A DNA stretch of 64,000 bases from Zanthoxylum bungeanum (Eukaryota; Streptophyta; Magnoliopsida; Sapindales; Rutaceae), in contig SKCR01033433.1 in assembly GCA_019454045.1 (NCBI GenBank), positions 62,001-126,000 of the forward strand. Direction: 5' to 3'. The notes under the pieces are model-generated. The model searched no databases, had not been told where the DNA came from, and saw only the letters and a list, made by a program, of their open reading frames with translations. Made by a program: the position numbers and the translations under genes. Positions 8,728-18,868 of this stretch are shown here, piece after piece; positions within the stretch are counted from its first letter, which is position 1; every line of letters starts with the position of its first letter.

Positions 8728-10485
8728 TTATCGCTCAAATAATTCTCCCCAGTAGTGCTTGACACGCTGGCTGTTAACTTTGAATGTATTGTTGGACTTG
8801 GGGTTGTAAATCTCAACTACTCCGTAGGGTAACACCTGAGTAATCACAAATGGACCTGACCACCTTGATTTCAGCTTTTCAAGGAAAAGTTTCAGCCTTG
8901 AATTGTATAACAACATCTACTGCTCTGGTTTCAGTTATCTGCGCACTATTTTTTTATCATGCCATTTCTTTGTCTTTTCTTTGTACAGTTTGTCATTTTC
9001 ATATGCATGTAGGCGAAATTCCTCCAATTCGTTGAGTTGGTGGAGCCGTGTCTCTCATGCTGCTTGTAGATCAAGATTTAGCTTCTTCAGTGCCCAGTAC
9101 GCTTTATGCTCAAGCTCCACTGGCAGATGGCATGCTTTCCCAAACACTATTCGATATGGCGACATACCAATAAGTGTCTTGTAAGCTGTCCGGTAGACCA
9201 GTCCCTTCTTGTTGATCCAACGGTTCTCTCCAAGATTCTTTTGATCTCTCTGTTTGAAACTTCAACATGTCCATTTGACCGTGGATGGTAAGCAGTGGCA
9301 ACTTTATTAGTAAATCCGTATATGGATATGAGTGCATCAAAGTATCTGTTGTAGAAGTGTGTGCCACCATCACTGATTATTGCCCAATGTGTTCCGAAGC
9401 GAGTGTAAATATTATTTTAAGGAATTTTGTCACCACTTTTGAATCATTTGAAGGCAGTGCTATTGCTTCAATGCATTTGGAGATGTAGTCTACAGCAACC
9501 AGAATGTACAAGTTTCTGAATGATGGACCAAAGGGTCCCATAAAATCAATACCCCATACATCAAATATCTCCTCTTCCAGAATATTTTACAGAGGTCCTT
9601 CATTTCTCTTTAAAATATTTCCCGTTCTCTGGCACCTGTCACATTGAAGAGCAAATAAGTAAGCATCTTTAAACATAGTGGGCCAAAACAAACCTGATTG
9701 TAGGACTTTGGCTGCAGTTTTATCTCCCCTGAAGTGTCCGCCGAATAGTGATGAATGATAATACTGTAAGACATTATTGACCTCTTCCTATGGAAAATAA
9801 CGTCTCAGTAATTGATCAGCACAACATTTGAATATGTACGGCTCATCCCAGACATAGTGCTTGACTTCTTTAAAGAATTTCTTTCGTTGCTGATATGTCC
9901 ATTCCAACGGCCATTTTCCCGATACTATGTAGTTTATATAGTCAGCATACCAAAGGACATCCTGCTGTTTGATGGTAAATAAATGTTCATCTGGAAAAGT
10001 TTCTTTGATTTTCATTTCATTGCCAGTTGTTTCTCCATTCTCGAGCCTCGATAAATGATCCGCCACTTGATTTTTTATCCCTTTCCTGTCTCGGATCTCC
10101 ACGTCAAATTCTTACAGCAGAAGCACCCAACAGATCAATCTAGGTTTGGCATCTTTCTTCGTGATCAGGTATTTGATTGATGAATGATCTATGTAGACCA
10201 CCACCTTGGGATCCAGCAGTTAGGAGTGAAATTTATCAAAAGCAAACATAACTGCGAGCAGTTCCTTTTTCAGTTGTTGTGTAGTTGAGTTGTGCTTTAT
10301 TCAGAGTTCTGTTGGAGTAGTAACTGGTGTGGAAAATTTTTGCTTTGCGTTGTCCCAAAACTGCTCCTACAGAAAAATCACTAGCATCGTACATCACCTC
10401 AAATAGAAGCGTCCAGTCTGGTGCTACTATGATGGGGGCAGAGATAAGCTTCTTTTTTAAGATCTCAAAGGCTTGATGGCATTCC
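8728..10485 (-). pseudogene. Ty3/gypsy Athila/Tat-type pol remnant (RT/RNase H to integrase)
   Basis: Pieces in pol order on the minus strand are RNase H at 10485-10236 (APDWTLLFEV, YDASDFSVGAVLGQRK, LNYTTTEK), a linker at 10102-9788 ([34 protein letters not shown]), the integrase zinc-binding part near 9660-9600 (CDRCQRTGNI), core fragments at 9373-9110, and the integrase C-terminus at 8916-8728 (LYNSRLKLF, SRWSGPFVI, VKHYWGELFER). These are hallmarks of Athila/Tat integrases. Frames are broken between the pieces. The 5' side is cut at 10485/10486 by copia C1, inside RNase H. The rest of RT, PR and gag is not in the window. Confidence 0.85.
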
Positions 10486-12441
10486 TGTTGGACAGTTATG
10501 ACCCATAGCGTCATTGTTTGTAAAAGACATTGTGTTTTTGTACAAAATTAACTATGTTGTAATGCAATTTCCATTTACCATTTTGTAATTTATTTACTTT
10601 GATATATAAATGGTAAAAGTCCATATGATTAGTTCCGGATTGAGATGATATGAGACAGTATCAATCCATAAGGGTTTAATCATTAAATATCACTAGTCGT
10701 AGTATTATCGAGATTGGACATTGATAATACGGAATAAACTAGTATTGCACTTGTGCGCGTTGTAAGGGCATAACATCATAGTTCTCATATATTTAAGTAT
10801 AGGATACTTATGCAAGTGCGATATGAGGTTGTGTTTTACCGATGGTACAGAAAACAGCTTCGCTCTGGATAGACCTCGCAGAATTCCATTGGTAGTATGT
10901 ATATGTGTCTATGGGAGTCCGCTTCAGTAGGTGTATTTGTTCTTAACCTGAGACTTGCATCGCTAGTACTTGCGACAATCGGTAAACTTTGGTTTTGGTC
11001 GTCCAGGGCTTTAACAGGTTCTGTGTACGCCTCTTCTGGGTTTATTGAGAATCGTAGTGTATTGGATGTGATGTTAAGACGGAAGTATCACTTCAGACAT
11101 ATGGAAATGATGATCACGCAGTGATTCAGAATTGGTACTCTATTGTGTTGCAACCATCGGGATAATATGACAAGGTCATGATTATCTAATTCAAAGAGAC
11201 TATTTGCTTGATATCCGATATGTGCTTCGTACGGGGCAGACACTATTCCAGCCCCAGGCCTTGCACGTGACATCCGATATTGGATTGTAATACACAATAC
11301 TACGGTATACTACGCCTGATAAAGATCATATATTCCAGTAAGAATATTTCTGGAGAATTGGGTAGGCATGTCGCTTTGCTAGAAGCCAACCTTGTCTCGT
11401 AAATCGGTAAAAATGTAGTACGAGGTACGTACGTGTTCGGATAGTCCGATGACCATATTTACTGCCAACATATCTAGGGATCTCTTGGGTCGTTTCCCGA
11501 AGATTCACCGATAAAGTATGATTGACTGACGTAAACACACGCGTATAACGCAAGCGCACGTATCGTTCAAGTAGTATAAAAATATCGATCCCACGAGGAC
11601 TTAATTCCTACTGTTGTTATTAATTATTGAATCTATTTATTTACAGATATCTAATTGAGGGATAAGAGAATGATTACTTGGTTGATTTGGTTGATTGTAG
11701 TTTTGCAAAATAAATAAATAAACAAAAAGACAAAAGAAAAATACTAAGGAAAATAACAAAAGACACAAAGATCTAGGGTTGTGAATCATTCTAATATCAT
11801 TTAAAAGATGAAGTGATTATTTTATGTTTGTGTAATAAATCAGTTTACTAACCTGTAACACTAAATTATGCAAAAGCCTCTGTCGATGGTCAGACGCAAA
11901 TACCCAGTTTAACCCAATTGAACCATATGTCTATGTCAACCAAATTATCTGGATTCATTAAGTTTAAGTTCCAATTATGGCTACCCCCTCCCGACAGGTA
12001 TATTCCTATCCTGTAAGGAAATCTATTAAAGGGTTATCTATCCTCAACGAAGATCGTGGGCTATTAAGTCTAAGGCTGAAACCTAAAATCCCTATGTCTA
12101 GTTCATTTTAGATTTACCACATCAATCTTATTGGTGATCATACAACAAGAAGCATTAAGCTTAAGACTTAATAAGTAAACCTTTAAATTACCCAAACTAT
12201 AAAATAACCCCTTATAAACCGGTGATATTAGAATTCATCACAACCCCAGATAACTAACACATAACTAGGGCTAGTAAGAACTTAAAAGTAAAAGACATAA
12301 GTAAAAATACTGAAAAGTAAAAGACATAAAGTAAAAGCTGAAAAGTAAAATAAAATAAAATGCTAAGGTAAAAGGAATTACTTTTACTACTACTAATTTA
12401 GATATCTCCCATAAAATAATATATAAACTTGTGATAATATT

Positions 12442-12606
12442 ACCAATCGACCAGTCTGGCGGTATCCTGATTAAGTCAAATTAAGTCCAACCAGCCATAA
12501 AGGCGGAACCAAAATTAAATTACCAACCGACCATCTGGCGGTATCCTTGATTAGTCAGGTTTAAACCAGATTAAATTAATTTACCAACCGACCAATATAG
12601 CGGTAT
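12442..12606. repeat. Four short hairpin units in S1
   Basis: Four spaced units share the pattern ACC(G/A)..CC(A)..GGCGGTA (near 12442, 12490, 12526 and 12587). Each can fold on itself, for instance CCAGCC with GGCGG around a 5-base loop. The same array occupies the same position in S2 (five units, 48702-48880), S3 (five, 61739-61934) and the LTR at 4290-6030 (three). Confidence 0.7.
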
Positions 12607-12920
12607 CCTTTTTAAGTCAATATTTTAAATAGTGAATATATTATTTTTAAGGGAGATTAATCTAAATAGTAACAGTAAAAGAATTACCTTTCACCCTAGC
12701 TGGGGAAGTTACCTTCTCATGGTAAATAGTAAAAACTGTAAAAAGTAAAAAGTAAAAATTAAATTACTATTATTACAAAACGTAATTAAAATTATTTACA
12801 AAACTAAAAATTAAAAACTAAAAAACTAAAAAACTAAAAGAATCTAGAGAGAGAAACTCTCTCTTTAGATGGAATAGAAGAGAGAGAATGGTACCTTGAA
12901 ATCTGAAATTTCGAGCTGAA

Positions 12921-13239
12921 TTTATAGGCGCGGATAGGGGTCCAGCGTCGCGACGCTGGAACAGTTCAGAGTCGCGACGCCAGCTACAGTGACACGTGTC
13001 ACGCGCTGTTTCACCGACTCAGATTCTTATCCGATGACGTGGCACTGTTCATGACGTCATTGCTTACATCACACTGACGTGTGGAGGGTGATTGTCGGCA
13101 GTGTTAGATCGCGACACGTGGCACCGGCGCACCTTAGCAAGTCCGTTGTGATGGCGACACGTGGCACGGCGCAAGATAGCATGATCGGCGTATTTTAGCA
13201 AGCGGCGCACATTAGCAAATTTTCTGATTGGTCCACGTG
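12921..13239 (-). promoter_or_regulatory. S1 U3: TATA box, CpG palindrome and G-box cluster
   Basis: In sense order the G-box core CACGTG occurs at 13239-13234, 13163-13158, 13120-13115 and 12999-12994. Further ACGT cores lie near 13030-13080. Then come the perfect palindrome TCCAGCGTCGCGACGCTGGA (12960-12941) and the TATA box (12927-12921). Several G-boxes sit in the extended form ACACGTGGC, which is an ABRE-like bZIP site in plants. Responsiveness is inferred, not shown. Confidence 0.6.
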
Positions 13240-14438
13240 TCCACGGCGCACGTTAGCAAGTCCGGCGCATGCTGGGCTTCGCGACGCTTAAGTGCTGGGC
13301 ATCGCGACGTAGGAAATTACCAAAAATGCCCTTTTCGTCCAATTTTCACTGTTTTGCCCCAAATCACCTCCAGAATGTCCTGAAACTTTATTTATCTACA
13401 AAATAACACAAAACACATCAAAATATTCATAAGACTCAAGAAACTATACAAAATATTAGGTTAAATGAGTGGGAAATAGTGATAGTTTTACCACCCATCA
13501 ATGATTCTAGCTTAATTAATCTGGGATTAATTGCGGAGAGACTTTATCTTGGATAAAGTACTATTTGAAGAGAGAGAAAGATTAATTTGGAATTAATCGA
13601 AAAAATAATATATTCGATATATTAAACGAAATTGGATTTCGACGCGGAATTAAAATTAGATATTAATTCGGGCAAACGAGTTAATTTAGAATTAATTTGT
13701 AAGCGACGTGAATAGTAATTTTGCTAGGCATAATTATTTAATTACGTCGCAACGGAAGTTCGTTAATTCGGAATTAGCGAAACCGAGCCCGGAAGTGTTT
13801 GCGGGCCCACTCACATTTTGAATTCGAGTGGGGCCCACAAGTCACATCGCGAGTCACATCACTTTTCATTATTTGTGATAGATGTCACAAGTCACTTTTT
13901 GTGAGTGACATGTTGTCACTATCTATGATGGAGTTTGGTGTGGGTAATTAATGTAAAATTAGAGCCAAAATGGCTTTGACTTTTTGTAAACCATTTACCA
14001 AAATTTGGTAATTGTTTTTCCAATTCTTGTATACGATTTTTCAAGCCAAAAATAGAATTGAAAAACATATATTCTTTTCTCTCTCCCAAGGCCGAAACTG
14101 TGAACCAGTTTTTGCTCTCCATTTTCTTCACTTTCTTAGCTGAATTTTGTGAAGAAAAGGTGTGAAGTTTTGTTGCAAAAATTCACTAAGGGCTAGCACT
14201 CTTCAAGGGATCATACAAGGTGATTAGGGAAACCTATTCAAGAGCTTGGAAAATCAAAACAAAGCTAGGAGCTTCTACTTTGTCTTGGCCGAATCTTGGA
14301 GCACCTTGGAGGAGTTCATTTTGTTCATCAACAAATCCAAAACCGATTGATGTAAGTGTGTTTCCGCCACTCTTCGTCGTTATTCATTCGCATTTCTTTG
14401 TTCATTATGATATTGGGACTAATCATAGAAAACAACAA

Positions 14439-14450
14439 TGGTTCAGAGCC
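14439..14450 (+). other. C1 primer binding site
   Basis: TGGTTCAGAGCC lies one base after the LTR end. The family form, seen in C4, is TGGTATCAGAGC, complementary to the 3' end of initiator tRNA-Met. C1 differs by a small change, so priming may be impaired. Confidence 0.75.
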
Positions 14451-16499
14451 TAAAATGAGCATGAAATGTATTAGGGTAAAATTTAGGGAAAATCCATGTG
14501 AGCATGATTTGATTAAATTGAATGGTTGAGCATGCTTGTATGTTGATGAAATGAGGTTGGATTGGATCAATTTCAACAAATTATGATTGGATCAAAATTT
14601 GCCCCACCATAAGGCTTGGCCGAATGTGTATGTAACCCTATGCTCTTGGAAAATTTTGTTTTGATGATCAATGGATGAGTTAAAACGAATGAAAAGTCGA
14701 TTTGTAATTCGATCGGATTGAAAAACGAAATCGGACTTATTATCTTACCTTGGCCGAGAGCAATATGGCATGTATTGACTTGATTTTTGATTCAAAAATT
14801 GTTGGACAATAATTGAACAATTAGATACATAATTAATTGGTAAATTGTATTTTGGAAATATTGATTTAGTTAATTAATTGATGTATTACACTTTAATTAA
14901 CTAAGTTATAAAATTTGGAATTTTTTAAAATTTGGTTAATGGGCTTTAAAGTTTAATTGGGCCTTATGGGCTTGATATTGGTTTTATGGCAAATGCGAGT
15001 GATTCCTTACTTGGGCTTGGTAATGGGGTTTGACTCGTATTGACCAAAGCCCATGCCTTATGAAATCAATTGAAAGCCCATCGGACTTTAATTAAACGAA
15101 CATTGGATGTTAGTTGGGCTTTGAGACCCGATAGGATTAGATTTGGAATCTAAGTCGTTAAAGCGCATTAAAAAGTGTAAATATTTAATTTGGAATTAAA
15201 TAATAGAATTAGTATTGAATATGGATTAAATTAGATTTAACGAGTAGTTCGATATAATTCAAGAATTCGTACTTTGAGTACTTATTCTCAAACGAGTTGG
15301 ACTCGCGCAAAATCAAATCGTTGTTTGAACATTGGATGGTCACACAATTAAAGACTAATTAATTGGATTAGATTGGTTGTAATGCATGCTATGAATGAAT
15401 ATATGGATGTGTTGAATGAATAGCATATATCAGATGGATATTAGAAGGGAAAGGGTAATTTTGGAAATTATTGTAAATTTGGAATTTTTAAATTGGACCT
15501 GCGTGTCCAGCCTTATCTCTTATTATCTCTTTGTATTCTCTTTTCACCTAATTCCCCTAAATGTTAATGAGGTTTCTATTATTGTATTATGTAATTGGGT
15601 AGAAGTAGAATAGTGCTAGCCGGGGAGAGGAAAGAGAGTGATTTGTTCTAGGAACAATCTGTTTAAATATCCATCCGCATATGGTTATTAATTTACTTTC
15701 GCGCCTTATGATGTTTTAGAAGCATGCTTAAGGGTGTATGATGAGACCTTAACAAAGATAATAAATTGGTTGCCAATTTACGCGAAAAACCCTCAAAACA
15801 TATTAAGCGTTATTTCCTTCCGTTGAGTGATTCTTACTCAAGATCCAAAGTTGGCATTGGTTTGTTGGCCAAAGTCAAGACCTTTGTCAATTGCATATGT
15901 GTTAGAATCATTAGAGTTTTTTTCCATATCGGTGTCTTGTCCAAGTAGTGATTTGTTGGCCAAAGTCAAGATCACTTCTTGTCCATCGATATTGATTACG
16001 AAGCTTTCCATGTCAATGGGTCCCGCTTAACTGGAATCATTAAGCTTGTTGTGCCAAAGCCAAGGCTTAGTTGATTCAGAGGAAAAAGGTTAGGAAAATA
16101 TATTGGATATATTGGCATATATATTGTATATATGTTTCGGACTTGGATGTCCACCTACCGGATCTAGGAATTGGATAAGATCCAATTGATCTTCGAGATC
16201 TACCTAGTTAAATATCATACAGCTTGTTGGCCAAAGTCAAAGTTGTGTGTTATTTAACGGGATCCTAGCCCACTAGGAAACTGGGTTTCCCGAGTACTCG
16301 ACAGAGGGTTAGAGGCTCGCCGAAAAATAGTGGGAGGCTAGTATTGAATTTGCAATTTCATTATGATACTTAGCTTTACGCGCTTTCATTTTTCGTCAAA
16401 ATTATTTTATTAGTTGGACTAATATAATGTTATTTTTCTTGTAATAGTTAGACTGTACCCATATATCATTGATTAGATAGTTAGACTATCGTAATCAAG
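14451..16499 (+). other. C1 leader (about 2.05 kb, non-coding)
   Basis: This long untranslated stretch between PBS and gag is conserved in order in C3, C4 and C5 and, in part, C2. It holds a hairpin of arms TTGTTC and GAACAA around TAG (15643-15657). It also holds four copies of a motif near TTGTTGGCCAAAGTCAAG at 15862-15879, 15953-15970, 16046-16065 (variant with GTGCCAAAGCC) and 16224-16241. Small ORFs here are not conserved. The roles are unknown; packaging or dimerisation signals are possible. Confidence 0.7.
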
Positions 16500-16785
16500 A
16501 TGACAGGAAAGGGAAATGTCCGAGACATTATCATAGGCGAAAATGTCTTCAAGGGCACGAACTTTGCCGATTGGGAAATGAATCTAAGGATTGTCCTTGG
16601 AGCCGAGAGGCTGCTATATACTATACAGAGACCTCTTGGGCCTAAGCCCAACCTGATGAGCTACTTGAGCTGGAGCTTTGGAAGACTCACATCGATGATT
16701 GTGAAACTGCTCAGTCAATTATGCTTGCTGCTATGACTCAGCATTTCCGTCGACAGAACAGGGACTTGGATCCCTATAACATGTT
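16500..16785 (+). pseudogene. C1 gag, 5' end, frameshifted and interrupted
   Basis: The ATG at 16500 opens MTGKGNVRDIIIGENVFKG, the copia gag N-terminus (compare C3 at 60333). The frame continues through WEMNLRIVLG and RPLGPKPN. A one-base frameshift near 16650 moves the rest (LELELWKTH, AQSIMLAAMTQ, QNRDLDPYNM) to another frame. Copia C2 interrupts it at 16785/16786. Without these breaks it would encode the capsid/nucleocapsid precursor that packages the element RNA. Confidence 0.85.
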
Positions 16786-18857
16786 TGTTAGTGTTCCTAG
16801 AACATGCCAAGAATCTAATAAGCATGAAAACATGTTCATAAATTCATTATAAGTTGCGGAATTACTTACATTGAATGGATTTGAGCTTTTAAAATTTTGA
16901 GAAGAAGATCTCCAAGATCCTTCCTTTGTTGATTCCAAGCTTTGAGTTGGTTTCCAAGATCCTTCCTTTGTTGATTCCAAGCTTCGATTTGTGAATGAAG
17001 ATCTCCAAGATCCAAGCTTTGAGTGATGATTCCAACCCTTGAGTTAGTTTCCCTATCACCTTAGTTGATTCCATGAAGTGCTAGCTAACTTGATTTTGCC
17101 ACAAAATCAAAGAGAAGAGGGAGACCATATTCACGCCCATTTGGAGGATATTAGGGTTTCCATTTTGTTCCAAGTGTGTTTTGTGTGAAGCATACACAAA
17201 TGAGAGAGAGAGAAGGGTTTTGGTAAAAGCCAATTTACCATTTTAACCTAAACAAGGTGGTTGGGTAAATGGTTTTGCCAAAACCATTCCAAGGTGGTTG
17301 GAAAGTGGATGGTATGGCATAAATGCCAACCACTCTCCCAACTACCACATTTAAAATGGGCCCCACATTTGAATTCAAAATTCAAATGTCTCTACGAACA
17401 TTTGCCGCGGCTCGGATCCGTTTAATCCGATTAAACGAATTCTCGTCGCTAAATAATTAAATCTAATTTAACTAAATAACGATGCCTCTAAATATATTAC
17501 GAATGTCGTCTACAAATTAATTCTAAATTAATTCATTCGTTCATATTAAAGTCCGACTTTAATTTCGTAACGAAATCCAATTCATATTAATATATCCGAT
17601 ATATTAATTTTAGCCCATACGAATAAATTGAATAGAAAAATAAAATTTAACTATTAAATTTATTCTACCGATTAATTCCAAATTAATCGCGTTCTCTCTC
17701 TTCCGAACACATTTAATCCCAGATTAAATAATACCTCAATTAATCCCAGATTAATTTTCTTCATCTTAATTAATCCCAGATTAATTCTCTCTCTTAATTA
17801 ATCCCAGATTAATTCTAATTCGAGTCAACTGTCATCGGTGAATCTTTGGGAAGCGACCCAAGAGATCCCTGGATATGTTGGCAGTAAATACGGTCATCGG
17901 ATTATCCGAATACGTGCGTACCTCGTACCACATGCTTACCGATTTACAAGACATGGTTGGCTTCTAGCAAAGCACCGTGCCTACCCAATTCTCCAGAAAT
18001 ATTCTTACTGGAATATATAATCTATGTCAGGCGTAGTCTAATAGTATTGCGTATTGTGATCCAGTATCTAATGTCACGTGCTAGGCCTGGGGCTGGAATA
18101 TGTCTGCCCCGTACGAAGCACATGTCGGATGTCTGGTAACTAGTCTCTATTATCAGATATACATGACCTAGTCATAATATCCCGATGACTGCAGTACTTA
18201 AGAGCACTAGTACCGAATCCTACGTGACATCATCTCCACTATGACTGGAGTGATACTTCCGTCTTGACATCACACCCAATACACTATGATTCTCAATATA
18301 CCCAGTAGAGGCGTACACAGAACCGGTTAAAGCCCTGGACGACCAAAACTAAAGCATACCGATTGTCGCAAGTATTAGCGATGCAAGTCTCTAGTTAAGA
18401 CCAAATACACCTACCCTGATATCGGACTTCCATAGACACATAGTCATACTACCAATGGAATTCCGATGGGTCTATCCCGAGCGAAGCTGTTTCTGCACCA
18501 TCGGTAAACACAACCTCCTATCACACTTGCATAAGTATCCGATACTTAAATATATGAGAACTATGCCGTTATGCTCCCACAACGCGCACAAGTGCAATAC
18601 TAGTCTATTCCGCATTATCGATGTCCAGTCTCGATAATACTACGACTATGGATATTTAATGATTAATCCTTCGAGGAATGATACTGTCTCATATCATCTC
18701 AATCCAGGAACTAATCATAGGGACCTCCTATCATTTATACATCTAGGTGATCTAATCACAAATGATAAGAGCGCAATCTCCTTGTCACACAGTTAATTTG
18801 TACAACAACACCATGATCTGTATAAATAGTGACGCTATGGGTCATAACTGTCCAACA
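16786..18857 (-). repeat. Copia C2 3' LTR (2072 bp)
   Basis: Its complement begins TGTTGGACAGTTATGACC at 18857 and ends at 16786 with TAACA. A PPT complement follows at 18859. The LTR carries hairpin arms that differ in a paired way from other copies: CGTTTAAT/ATTAAACG at 17419-17437 and ATTAAAGT/ACTTTAAT at 17545-17563. It also has four copies of the TTAATCCCAGATTAA palindrome (17705-17815). The flank at 16781-16785 is atgtt; C2's other LTR is not in the window. Confidence 0.88.
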
Positions 18858-18858
18858 A

Positions 18859-18868
18859 TCTCCCACTT
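18859..18868 (-). other. C2 polypurine tract
   Basis: The complement reads AAGTGGGAGA, two bases inside the LTR. The same tract adjoins the 3' LTR in C4 and C5. It primes plus-strand DNA synthesis. Confidence 0.8.

Larger units (their letters stand above)
4290..10485 (-). mobile_element. 3' half of an Athila/Tat-type gypsy element carrying a LOG-like gene
   Basis: In sense order the minus strand holds the pol remnant (10485-8728), a post-pol conserved block (8665-8640), a broken ORF (8554-8075), the LOG-like gene (7752-7180), the 3' hallmark (7028-6994), a 3' region with a tandem duplication, and an LTR (6030-4290) of the same family as solo LTRs S1-S3. All parts share orientation and the expected order. 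Weak points are the diverged LTR end near 6030, no clear polypurine tract and no target-site duplication, because the 5' half is missing. The alternative is a host gene lying by chance between two separate gypsy scraps. Confidence 0.5.
11523..13500 (-). mobile_element. Solo Athila-type LTR S1 (1978 bp)
   Basis: Its termini are TG and CA (plus strand: TGACTGACGTAAACAC to CCACCCATCA). The duplication atgat is present on both sides (11518-11522 and 13501-13505). There is no internal region, PBS or PPT, so this is a solo LTR left by LTR-LTR recombination. Sense is minus, judged from the TATA box at 12927-12921 and from the sense-start TGATGGGTGG at 13500. Inside are four hairpin units (12442-12606), a U3 with a 20-bp perfect palindrome (12941-12960) and four G-boxes. 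It is inserted in the C1 LTR. Confidence 0.92.
10486..14437 (+). repeat. Copia C1 5' LTR, split by solo LTR S1
   Basis: It begins TGTTGGACAGTTATGACC at 10486 and ends AACAACA at 14437, just before a PBS at 14439. Removing S1 and one TSD copy leaves about 1.97 kb, the normal LTR length of this family. It contains the palindrome series seen in other copies, for example arms ACTTTATC and GATAAAGT at 13541-13559. It is inserted in the RNase H part of the gypsy pol. The five bases before it are attcc; the matching copy would lie beyond the nested material. C1's 3' LTR is not in the window. Confidence 0.85.

Noticed and set aside
8850..9488. Plus-strand ORFs across the gypsy integrase
   Set aside because: They lie opposite the integrase coding strand and have no domain of their own.
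14220..14579. ORFs on both strands near the end of the C1 LTR
   Set aside because: They lie in U5/leader sequence, overlap on opposite strands, and are not shared by C4 or C5.
16774..17074. Minus-strand ORFs with repeated STKEGSW-type residues
   Set aside because: They arise from short direct repeats (CCAAGATCCTTCCTTTGTTG) inside the C2 LTR. The repeat is absent from other LTR copies and no start context supports translation.
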